Translations under genes and position numbers: made by a program
Assembly: GCA_023131935.1 (NCBI GenBank)
Contig: JAGLYY010000327.1
Location: 1-8,931, forward strand
Direction of reading: 5' to 3'
Source of the DNA: Spirochaetales bacterium
Lineage (GTDB): Bacteria > Spirochaetota > Spirochaetia > JAGLYY01
DNA length: 8,931 nucleotides
Part shown: positions 1-5,437 of the stretch, in pieces
Numbering within the stretch: position 1 is the stretch's first letter
How the letters are laid out: each line of letters begins with the position of its first letter
The notes under the pieces: generated by a model
Database searches by the model: none
What the model was told of the DNA's origin: nothing
The model's input: the letters and a program-made list of their open reading frames with translations, nothing else

Positions 1-1
1 A

Positions 2-241
2 ATATATTCAACAATAAAATCACTTCCAAAGAGTAGACTTCTTAAAGCAAAGGAGCTTGCCAAAGAAGCGGGTTCCATGCGGGCTACAAATATGGTTATT
101 ATCGGTGCCGCGGCCGGTGAACTTCCGCTTGGCGAAGATTCAATAATAAACGCAGTCAAGGACCTGTTTAAGTCGAAGGGTCAAGCTGTTATTGATACTA
201 ATATTCGTGCTTTTAAACTTGGCGGGGGAAATATATCGTAA
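2..241 (+). CDS. 2-oxoacid:ferredoxin oxidoreductase beta/gamma-type subunit, 3' end only
   Basis: Only the last 79 codons are in the window; the 5' part lies upstream and the gene ends at TAA 239-241. The visible part reads TNMVIIGAAAGELPLGED, then an alpha-helical stretch (SIINAVKDLFKSKG) and a terminal TNIRAFKLGGG. This resembles the C-terminal end of the domain shared by the indolepyruvate:ferredoxin oxidoreductase beta subunit (IorB) and the gamma subunits of pyruvate or 2-ketoisovalerate ferredoxin oxidoreductases, where a hydrophobic strand plus 'xxGA' and a late Asn-x-x-Ala-Phe/x-x-Gly motif are conserved. Such enzymes are cytoplasmic and decarboxylate 2-oxoacids to acyl-CoA with reduction of ferredoxin, which fits an anaerobe. 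IorB is about 190-200 residues, so roughly 40 percent is visible. The family is inferred from pattern alone and the exact 2-oxoacid substrate cannot be told. Confidence 0.62.
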   Translation: MYSTIKSLPKSRLLKAKELAKEAGSMRATNMVIIGAAAGELPLGEDSIINAVKDLFKSKGQAVIDTNIRAFKLGGGNIS

Positions 242-298
242 GAATACATTCTGGTGAGTGATAGAGCGTTGTAATAACATTTCAATCAAGGAGCGGAT

Positions 299-1273
299 AT
301 GTCAAAACTTGATGAATTGGTAAATCTCCTGAAAAAGGCGCCTGATGAGGTGTTTATTCAACCCCACAATGTACCGGATCCCGATGCTATAGCGAGCTCT
401 TTCGGTTTACAATATCTCCTTAAGCAAAGGGGCATTACTGCTGAAATTGTCTATGAGAATGAACTGGAAAAAGCTAATTCAACAAAAATGCTGGAGCTGT
501 TTGATATAGAGCTGCGTCTTGCCGGAGATGTAGATACTCTGGGGAAAGAGGACTGGACCGTCCTTGTAGATGTGCAGAAGGGAAATACAAATGTAACTGA
601 TCTGGTAACCGATGAAGTAGCTGTTATTGATCATCATGAGTACATGGGAAATAACGGCTATAAGTTTGAGGATATCAGACCGGAGATCGGTGCCTGTTCC
701 ACAATAATTGCGGAATACTACATGGAAAATGATATTGCGATTCCCAGGAATGTGGCCACTGCTCTTCTATATGGTATCTTCATGGATACGGACAATTTGA
801 CCAGGGGCGTTTCTGAGAATGATATAAATATGTTTTACCATCTGTATAGTTTGTCGGATATTTCACTCATCACCGAACTAAAGGGAAATCAGATCAGTAA
901 AAATGATCTGGCTGATTATGCCAGAGCATTCAGTATGGTTGAAGTATATGGGGAGTTAGGTTTTTTATACCTGGATAACTGCAACGATTCCCTGCTTGGT
1001 GCTGCCAGCGATATTGTAATAACTATAGCGGGGGTAAACGTCGTTGTTGCCTATTCACCCCGGGATACGGGTATCAAGTTTTCAACCAGAAGTATTGATG
1101 ATAAGGTCAAGGCTAATGATCTGGTAAGATATATTCTGGAAGGTGTGGGCTTTGGAGGGGGACATAACAGCATGGCAGGCGGTTTTCTCCCTGTGGCAAA
1201 TCTTGAAGAAAGCAAGAGCCTTCATACATTTGTCCGGCATAGAGCGATAACTTTTATAGAGGAAAAGAATTAG
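299..1273 (+). CDS. DHH/DHHA1-family phosphoesterase (NrnA-like)
   Basis: This 324-residue cytoplasmic protein has the two-domain architecture of DHH subfamily 1 phosphoesterases. The N-terminal metal-binding motif HNVPDPDAIASS (His23, Asp27, Asp29) and the signature Asp111-His112-His113 (IDHHE) would hold two Mn2+ ions. The C-terminal DHHA1 domain carries the substrate-binding loop GFGGGHNSMAGG (about 284-295). Relatives are NrnA oligoribonuclease/pAp phosphatase, RecJ and exopolyphosphatase-like proteins. The length and the lack of extra domains favour the NrnA-like group, which removes nucleotides from very short RNAs or dephosphorylates pAp. The start is the ATG preceded by AAGGAG at 287-292, six bases upstream. 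It lies 57 nt after the oxidoreductase stop in the same direction, so the two may be cotranscribed. Its TAG stop overlaps by four bases the TAA of a small ORF on the other strand. All expected metal ligands are present, so it should be active. The substrate is uncertain. Confidence 0.85.
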   Translation: MSKLDELVNLLKKAPDEVFIQPHNVPDPDAIASSFGLQYLLKQRGITAEIVYENELEKANSTKMLELFDIELRLAGDVDTLGKEDWTVLVDVQKGNTNVTDLVTDEVAVIDHHEYMGNNGYKFEDIRPEIGACSTIIAEYYMENDIAIPRNVATALLYGIFMDTDNLTRGVSENDINMFYHLYSLSDISLITELKGNQISKNDLADYARAFSMVEVYGELGFLYLDNCNDSLLGAASDIVITIAGVNVVVAYSPRDTGIKFSTRSIDDKVKANDLVRYILEGVGFGGGHNSMAGGFLPVANLEESKSLHTFVRHRAITFIEEKN

Positions 1274-1398
1274 TCTGAGAAATATCTCCGCTCAAGCATT
1301 TCCAATATCATTATCCATGATAGTATTGCATCACTTAAACCCGCCTTTTCTGCTTTTCTTAGGTTTTCCCTCAGTACATCGATAATCGCTTTTATCAT
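1270..1398 (-). CDS. possible small protein, 42 codons, unrecognised
   Basis: On the minus strand an ATG at 1398-1396 opens 42 codons ending at TAA (1272-1270). The product begins MIKAIIDVLREN and would form two amphipathic helices, about residues 2-19 and 22-38, separated by Gly20. It is rich in Leu, Ile, Glu, Arg and Lys, with the charged end LEMLERRYFSD. The composition looks protein-like rather than random. The stop sits exactly at the end of the converging phosphoesterase gene, and a plausible minus-strand promoter lies 44 bases upstream of the start (1470-1442). Against it: no Shine-Dalgarno sequence is visible before the ATG, and I recognise no family. In-frame codons run a little further upstream (to a stop near 1428) without another usual start codon. 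It may be a small regulatory protein or the C-terminal relic of a decayed gene. Confidence 0.32.
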   Translation of the reverse strand: MIKAIIDVLRENLRKAEKAGLSDAILSWIMILEMLERRYFSD

Positions 1399-1441
1399 GG
1401 TGATATCATAAGTTCTTGCTACTGGTTGAAGATATTACAGG

Positions 1442-1470
1442 CTTATAGTAATGCAGGAAAACGTTACCAA
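1442..1470 (-). promoter_or_regulatory. putative leftward sigma70-type promoter
   Basis: Reading the minus strand, TTGGTA (1470-1465, four of six matches to TTGACA) is followed after exactly 17 bases by TATAAG (1447-1442, five of six matches to TATAAT). Transcription would begin near 1435 and run through the 42-codon minus-strand ORF, then antisense into the 3' end of the phosphoesterase gene. The left CAGGAAAACGTT copy fills the spacer and touches the -35 box, so a bound repressor should block it. In AT-rich DNA such matches arise by chance. The coincidence with the operator copy is what makes this one worth listing. Confidence 0.4.
1454..1465 (+). promoter_or_regulatory. left operator copy, CAGGAAAACGTT
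   Basis: This 12-base sequence is identical to 1579-1590. It contains the palindromic core AACGTT with a central CG, which is typical of LacI-family operators. With the following ACC it gives the imperfect dyad GGAAAACGTTACC. Two LacI-family regulators are encoded in the operon immediately downstream, making them the obvious candidates to bind here. The site lies in the spacer of the leftward promoter, 125 bp from the right copy. Confidence 0.6.
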
Positions 1471-1578
1471 GTAATAATGATATACACAATAATACTAATG
1501 TTGGCGAAAAACAAGGAATGAACAAAAGCTTGTGGAACAAGTAGTTACAGGAGTTACAAAAAATATAAAAAATAATCA

Positions 1579-1590
1579 CAGGAAAACGTT
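1579..1590 (+). promoter_or_regulatory. right operator copy, CAGGAAAACGTT
   Basis: This is the second identical copy of the 12-base sequence with the AACGTT core. Its last two bases are the first two of the -35 box TTGACA of the operon promoter, so occupancy by a LacI-type dimer would exclude RNA polymerase. The right arm (GACA) differs from that of the left copy (ACCA), perhaps because it must also serve as the -35 element. Operator function is inferred from repetition, symmetry, position and the linked lacI-type genes. Confidence 0.65.
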
Positions 1591-1617
1591 GACAATATAA
1601 CGATACTGTACTACAGT
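1589..1617 (+). promoter_or_regulatory. sigma70-type promoter of the sugar operon
   Basis: A perfect -35 box TTGACA (1589-1594) is separated by the ideal 17 bases from TACAGT (1612-1617, four of six matches to TATAAT). Transcription would start near 1624, giving a leader of roughly 19 nt that contains the AAGGAG ribosome site at 1631-1636. The weak -10 box joined to a perfect -35 box and an overlapping operator is the usual design of a repressed, inducible promoter. Confidence 0.68.
1605..1617. repeat. perfect 13-bp inverted repeat over the -10 box
   Basis: ACTGTA (1605-1610) and TACAGT (1612-1617) are exact inverted copies with one base (C1611) between them. The right arm is the -10 hexamer of the operon promoter. 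The arrangement could be a binding site for a second dimeric regulator distinct from the AACGTT-type operator. It is too short for a strong RNA hairpin and would lie upstream of the RNA start. Chance cannot be excluded for a palindrome of this size. Confidence 0.4.
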
Positions 1618-1642
1618 GATAGAAAATCCAAAGGAGAGAAAA

Positions 1643-2923
1643 ATGAGGAAAATGGTTGTTTTTCTGCTTATTCTCGCGATATCGCTTCCGGTATTTGCGG
1701 GAGGTTCAAAAGAAGAAGTGGCGGAAGGTTCGGTGGAGGTGTCGGTATGGTTCCATTCCGGCAAAGGGATGGAGCGAGATACACTGAATGCCCAGATTGC
1801 TGATTTTAACGCAATGCAGTCTGATATTGTTGTTGTTGCAAAGCAACTTCCCGAAGGTTCCTATACGGAGCAGGTAAATGCCGCGGCCCTTGCCGGCGGA
1901 CTGCCTGATTTGCTCGACTTCGATGGCCCTTTTGTTTACAACTTTGCATGGGCCGGTTACCTGATGCCCATGGATGATTATATTGATGCCGATATGCTTG
2001 CGGATATCCTTCCTTCAATTGTCAAACAGGGTGCATACAAGGGAAAACTTTACAGTCTCGGAACTTTTGACTCTGGTCTTGGCATTTATGGTAACCGCAT
2101 ATATCTTGAGAAAGCGGGGGTAAGAATTCCAACGGGTGTAGATGATGCATGGACAGCTGAAGAATTTGCTGACGTACTTTTAAAGCTCCAGGCTCTTCCT
2201 GAGGTCGAATATGCGCTTGATCTCAAGATGAATTATGGCCGGGGTGAATGGTTTACGTATGCTTTTTCTCCTCTGCTTCAGAGTTTCGGTGCTGACCTTA
2301 TCGATCGCAGTAATTTCCAGAAATCAGATGGAACTATTAACGGCCCAAAAGCTGTTGCTGCTATGGAACTTTTCCAGAGCTGGTTCACCGATGGTTATAC
2401 AAAATATAACCCGGGTGGCGATACCGACATGGCGGATGGAAAGGCTGCTTTAAGTTTCGTTGGGCACTGGATGTACACCACTCTGAAAGAGGCTCTTGGA
2501 GAAGACCTTGTTCTCCTTCCGATGCCGAAATTCGGTGGAAAGTCCGCAACAGGTATGGGCAGCTGGAACTGGGGAATGACCTCCTCTACCAGAGATCCTG
2601 AAGCGGCTATGATCTTCCTGAAGTACCTGATGGAACCTGATCAGATCTTAAGGATGACAAATGCAAATGGAGCTGTTCCTTCCAGGAAATCCGCTATTGC
2701 AATGACAGACCTTTTCAATGTTGGTGGAGATCTTGAAGTGTTTATTCAGCAACTAAACAGCACTGCTGTTCCAAGGCCGGAAACAGCTGCTTATGCTGTA
2801 ATTACGACAGCATTTGCCGAAGCAATCGACAATATTGCCCAGGGTGCGGATGTACAGGCTGCCCTCGACAAAGCGGCACAACTGATAGATCAGGACATAA
2901 TGGATAACAAAGGTTATAAATAA
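1643..2923 (+). CDS. periplasmic sugar-binding protein of a CUT1 ABC transporter
   Basis: This 426-residue protein captures a sugar in the periplasm and delivers it to the two permeases encoded next. Residues 1-19 form a signal peptide: MRK, a hydrophobic core, then PVFA, with probable signal-peptidase I cleavage before GGSKEE. There is no lipobox cysteine, so it is probably soluble rather than lipid-anchored. The mature part has the extracellular solute-binding family 1 pattern: an early strand VSVWFHSG, the AADFN-like helix QIADFNAM, the early domain segment GGLPDLLDFDGP, the DAWTAEEFADVLLKL helix, and the late PEAAMIFLKYLMEP and GAVPSRKSA segments typical of oligosaccharide binders. The ATG at 1643 is chosen because AAGGAG (1631-1636) lies six bases before it and the signal peptide begins there. 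An in-frame GTG at 1616 overlaps the -10 box and would precede the RNA start. It is the first gene of the operon and is separated from the permeases by a terminator. The ligand is unknown. Confidence 0.92.
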   Translation: MRKMVVFLLILAISLPVFAGGSKEEVAEGSVEVSVWFHSGKGMERDTLNAQIADFNAMQSDIVVVAKQLPEGSYTEQVNAAALAGGLPDLLDFDGPFVYNFAWAGYLMPMDDYIDADMLADILPSIVKQGAYKGKLYSLGTFDSGLGIYGNRIYLEKAGVRIPTGVDDAWTAEEFADVLLKLQALPEVEYALDLKMNYGRGEWFTYAFSPLLQSFGADLIDRSNFQKSDGTINGPKAVAAMELFQSWFTDGYTKYNPGGDTDMADGKAALSFVGHWMYTTLKEALGEDLVLLPMPKFGGKSATGMGSWNWGMTSSTRDPEAAMIFLKYLMEPDQILRMTNANGAVPSRKSAIAMTDLFNVGGDLEVFIQQLNSTAVPRPETAAYAVITTAFAEAIDNIAQGADVQAALDKAAQLIDQDIMDNKGYK

Positions 2924-2937
2924 AATCTGATCCGTAT

Positions 2938-2962
2938 GAGGGGGGCTGCCCCCTCTTTTTTT
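2938..2962 (+). terminator. intrinsic terminator between binding protein and permease genes
   Basis: GAGGGGG (2938-2944) pairs with CCCCCTC (2949-2955) around the loop GCTG, followed directly by seven T (2956-2962). The seven-pair, nearly all-GC stem plus T-run is a textbook Rho-independent terminator. As the permease genes follow after 18 bases with no evident promoter of their own, it is best read as a partial terminator that lowers permease relative to binding-protein expression. It could also protect the 3' end of a processed upstream mRNA. Confidence 0.85.
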
Positions 2963-2980
2963 GTTTATTGAGAGGTAGAA

Positions 2981-3895
2981 ATGGTCCTGAGAAAATCAAC
3001 ACTGATGAGCCAGGCGAGGTATGAAGCTTATTCCGCCTGGCTGTTTGCCGCCCCGGCACTTATATTACTTTCACTGTTCCTGATTGGCCCATTCTTTATG
3101 TCCCTGGGGCTTGCCTTTACAGACCTGAGGCTTATCTCACCGTTACCAACAGAATTCATCGGGTTCAGGAATTTCGTTCGTCTTTTTTCAGACACGGTTT
3201 TCTTTAAGTCCATCGGTAATAACTTTAAATTTGTACTGATTGTAGTACCTGTTCAGACTACCCTTGCGCTTCTTCTCGCAATTATGGTTGATAAAACAAG
3301 GCGGTTTTCTAATGTGTTTCGAATGATATACTTTATGCCGGTTGTTGTCCCTATGATTGTCGTATCAGTTATCTGGTACTTCATGTATAACCCATCCATA
3401 GGTCTTATCAATAAAGGATTGAGTTTCATATCCTTCGGAGTACTTGGAAAATCACTCTGGCTGGAGGGGGAAAAAACAGCACTACCCGCCATCATGATTT
3501 TGTCCACATGGCAGGGGGTAGGCTTCCAGATGGTAATTTATCTGGCTGGTCTGCAGGATATACCACAGTCCCTTTATGAAGCCGCGACGGTAGATGGATC
3601 ATCTCCATGGCACACTTTCTGGTACATCACGCTGCCACAGCTTAGGAACACTACGATATTCATTGTGATTTCAACAACAATTCTGGCATTCCAACTATTT
3701 ACGCAGGTTAAGGTAATGACAAACGGCGGTCCAAATGACGCAACGAGTACTACGGTGCTCTATATCTACAATCAGGGCTTTAAAAACCTTAAGGTCGGAT
3801 ATGCTTCCGCCGTATCCGTTGTTTTCATACTGATTGTTTTGGTTATCTCCCTGGTTCAGAGGAAATACCTTAAATCGAACAGGGAAGTTGGGTAA
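2981..3895 (+). CDS. ABC sugar permease, MalF/UgpA-like (CUT1)
   Basis: This 304-residue inner-membrane protein forms half of the transport channel. About six hydrophobic segments are visible, near residues 18-41, 80-102, 112-135, 168-190, 216-240 and 272-294. The cytoplasmic EAA loop that docks on the ATPase subunit is intact: YEAATVDGSS with Glu200, Ala201 and Gly206, followed by WHTFWYITLPQLR. The late GGPNDAT segment and the following YIYNQGF are hallmarks of the MalF/UgpA/LacF-type partner in CUT1 importers. It lacks the long N-terminal extension and large periplasmic loop of E. coli MalF, which is usual for non-enterobacterial relatives. The ATG at 2981 is supported by AGAGGT at 2971-2976. 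A second ATG at 3005 has no ribosome site. It lies 18 bases after the terminator and one base before the next permease. No ATP-binding subunit is encoded nearby. Confidence 0.93.
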   Translation: MVLRKSTLMSQARYEAYSAWLFAAPALILLSLFLIGPFFMSLGLAFTDLRLISPLPTEFIGFRNFVRLFSDTVFFKSIGNNFKFVLIVVPVQTTLALLLAIMVDKTRRFSNVFRMIYFMPVVVPMIVVSVIWYFMYNPSIGLINKGLSFISFGVLGKSLWLEGEKTALPAIMILSTWQGVGFQMVIYLAGLQDIPQSLYEAATVDGSSPWHTFWYITLPQLRNTTIFIVISTTILAFQLFTQVKVMTNGGPNDATSTTVLYIYNQGFKNLKVGYASAVSVVFILIVLVISLVQRKYLKSNREVG

Positions 3896-3896
3896 T

Positions 3897-4760
3897 ATGA
3901 AAAGTGTGAGGCTTCGTGATTCACTGGCATTCCGAAAAAAAACCAGTGTATTTTTCAGATATTTTGGCATGGCTGTTCTAGGGATTTTCTTTCTATTTCC
4001 GATAGTGTTTCTTCTAGTCTCTTCACTTAAGCCGGAAGAACTCGTAGCCAGGGAAATGAGCAGTATAATGGCTTTTATACCGCGGCAGGTTTCTTTACAG
4101 AATTACTTTGATGTTTTCCATGAGATGCCTTTCTTGCGGTTTATGATGAACTCGATAATTATTGTCGGTAGTATTGTATCCTTGGGGATAATTGTAAACA
4201 GCATGGCCGCCTATGCTTTCAGCAGGCTCAGGTGGCGTGGCAGAGATGCAATTCTGACAGTAATTCTTGCTTCAATGATAATCCCTTTTGAGTCGATAAG
4301 CATCCCCCTTCTGCTGGAGGTAAACCGGTTCGGCTGGATCGATACATATTTTGTTCAGATAATTGTCTTCATAGCGATCCCTCTCTATATCTTTCTGTTC
4401 TATCAGTTTTTCCTTAATATTCCGAAAGATATAGAAACCGCCGCACGAATAGATGGAGCAGGTAACTTTACCATCTTCTTTCGAATTGTACTCCCTATTT
4501 CAAAACCGGTGATTGCCACGGTAGCAATTCTCAGTTTTATTCAACAGTGGGGGAATTTTCTCTGGCCATTGATGGTAACCCGGGGGTTCGAAGTGCGTCC
4601 GCTGCCTGTTGCGATGCAGACTTTTTTCGGGATGCAGCCTCGCATATGGGGAGACATAATGGCCTTTGCATCGATGATTACCATACCCGTACTCATACTA
4701 TTTCTTCTATTCCAGAAATGGTTTATTAAGTCTGTTGCAAGCTCAGGTATAAAAGGATAA
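3897..4760 (+). CDS. ABC sugar permease, MalG/UgpE-like (CUT1)
   Basis: This 287-residue inner-membrane protein is the second half of the channel. After a basic N-terminus (KSVRLRDSLAFRKK) comes the first membrane segment, about residues 22-44 (GMAVLGIFFLFPIVFLLVSS). It is followed by the typical MalG-type NSIIIVGSIVSLGIIVNSMAAYAFSR region and four further hydrophobic stretches. The EAA motif reads ETAARIDGAG (Glu180, Ala182, Ala183, Asp186, Gly187), followed by FTIFFRIVLPISKP, and the conserved WGNFLWPL follows. The ATG at 3897 lies one base after the stop of the first permease, with AGGGAAG at 3881-3887 as ribosome site, so translation is probably coupled. An upstream in-frame TTG would start inside the preceding gene and has no advantage. 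The protein needs a MsmK/MalK-like ATPase from elsewhere in the genome. Confidence 0.93.
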   Translation: MKSVRLRDSLAFRKKTSVFFRYFGMAVLGIFFLFPIVFLLVSSLKPEELVAREMSSIMAFIPRQVSLQNYFDVFHEMPFLRFMMNSIIIVGSIVSLGIIVNSMAAYAFSRLRWRGRDAILTVILASMIIPFESISIPLLLEVNRFGWIDTYFVQIIVFIAIPLYIFLFYQFFLNIPKDIETAARIDGAGNFTIFFRIVLPISKPVIATVAILSFIQQWGNFLWPLMVTRGFEVRPLPVAMQTFFGMQPRIWGDIMAFASMITIPVLILFLLFQKWFIKSVASSGIKG

Positions 4761-4768
4761 GCAGGATA

Positions 4769-5437
4769 ATGATTGGAGATAAGATAATTATTCGGGAATA
4801 TCACACGGTAATAGCAAAAAAGATCGTTTCCGTAATAAAAGCAACTATTATACATGATGTAAAGAACAAAAAAAAATATGTTATCTCTGTCGCGGGGGAA
4901 TCAGGTTCCGGCAAGAGTGAAATCGGCTGTGAAATAATGAGAGCGCTTAATGATATCGGTATTATAGCGGAGGTTTTCGGGCAGGATGATTACTTTGTTT
5001 TTCCTCCTAAGACTAATCACTCCATGAGGTTAAAGAATATTGATCAGGTGGGTACTTACGAAGTCAAACTTGATTTGATTGATGCTAATCTTTTTTCCTT
5101 CATATCCGGTGCTGATACATTCTATAAACCTCTCATTGATTATGATAAGGACATTATCTGCCACGAAAATCTGGAGGCTGCCCGGTTGGATGTGATTATA
5201 GTGGAAGGAACCTATACTTCTCTTTTAGAGTTTGTCGATTGCAGGGTATTCATAGACAGAACTTACAAGGAAACGAAGGCAGACAGGGAAAACAGGGGGA
5301 GGGAGAAGATGGACCCTTTTGTAGAGAATATTCTGGAAATTGAACACAGGATTATCAACGCGCATAAAAGTAAAGCGGATATTGTTATCAATCACGATTT
5401 TTCCGGCATCATTATATCCGGGAAGAAAAATGAATGA
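4769..5437 (+). CDS. P-loop kinase of the uridine kinase/phosphoribulokinase type, substrate unknown
   Basis: This 222-residue cytoplasmic protein has a clear Walker A motif, GESGSGKS (43-50), after an unusual N-terminal extension of about 36 residues. DDYF (73-76) matches the DDYY of uridine kinases that holds Mg2+ and substrate. KPLIDYD (120-126) matches the 'KPxYDY' strand, IIVEGTYT (143-150) matches the 'IvEGI' Walker-B-like strand, and RENRGRE (173-179) matches the arginine-rich lid. It should therefore transfer phosphate from ATP to a hydroxyl of a small molecule. Setting between sugar permeases and a glycosidase argues against simple pyrimidine salvage. A product of the imported glycoside (a sugar, polyol or glycerate, as for plant-type glycerate kinases in the same fold) is a reasonable inference. 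A ribosome site AAAAGGA (4751-4757) lies in the end of the permease gene, eight bases separate the two genes, and its TGA overlaps the next ATG. Confidence 0.75.
   Translation: MIGDKIIIREYHTVIAKKIVSVIKATIIHDVKNKKKYVISVAGESGSGKSEIGCEIMRALNDIGIIAEVFGQDDYFVFPPKTNHSMRLKNIDQVGTYEVKLDLIDANLFSFISGADTFYKPLIDYDKDIICHENLEAARLDVIIVEGTYTSLLEFVDCRVFIDRTYKETKADRENRGREKMDPFVENILEIEHRIINAHKSKADIVINHDFSGIIISGKKNE

Larger units (their letters stand above)
1274..1642. other. intergenic control region between phosphoesterase gene and sugar operon
   Basis: These 369 bases hold no conventional gene. The left third contains the small minus-strand ORF. The middle and right parts are AT-rich and contain two copies of CAGGAAAACGTT, a leftward promoter, a rightward promoter and a 13-bp inverted repeat, each listed separately. 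A close tandem pair of AGTTACA (1543-1549 and 1552-1558) lies just upstream of the right operator; I assign it no function. No intrinsic terminator was found after the phosphoesterase gene. Confidence 0.7.

Noticed and set aside
242..298. promoter before the phosphoesterase gene
   Set aside because: TAATAA-like sequence occurs near 272 but no -35 box at the correct distance is convincing; read-through from the oxidoreductase gene is simpler.
1543..1558. tandem AGTTACA pair as an operator
   Set aside because: Seven-base direct repeats in AT-rich DNA are expected by chance and the pair has no symmetry or second occurrence linked to a promoter.
1605..1617. LexA-type SOS box (CTGT...ACAG)
   Set aside because: The CTGT and ACAG arms are only three bases apart, much closer than in known LexA boxes, and no SOS gene is nearby.
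1616..1642. GTG start nine codons upstream for the sugar-binding protein
   Set aside because: The codon overlaps the -10 promoter box and would add a charged stretch before the signal peptide; ATG 1643 has AAGGAG at the right distance.
3834..3896. TTG start for the second permease inside the first permease gene
   Set aside because: It needs a 62-base overlap and lacks a good ribosome site, while ATG 3897 follows AGGGAAG and gives a normal MalG-type N-terminus.
4541..4855. 104-codon open frame on the minus strand
   Set aside because: It lies across the end of the well-supported second permease and the start of the kinase, has no recognisable motif and is rich in Cys, Asn and Tyr, as shadow frames often are.
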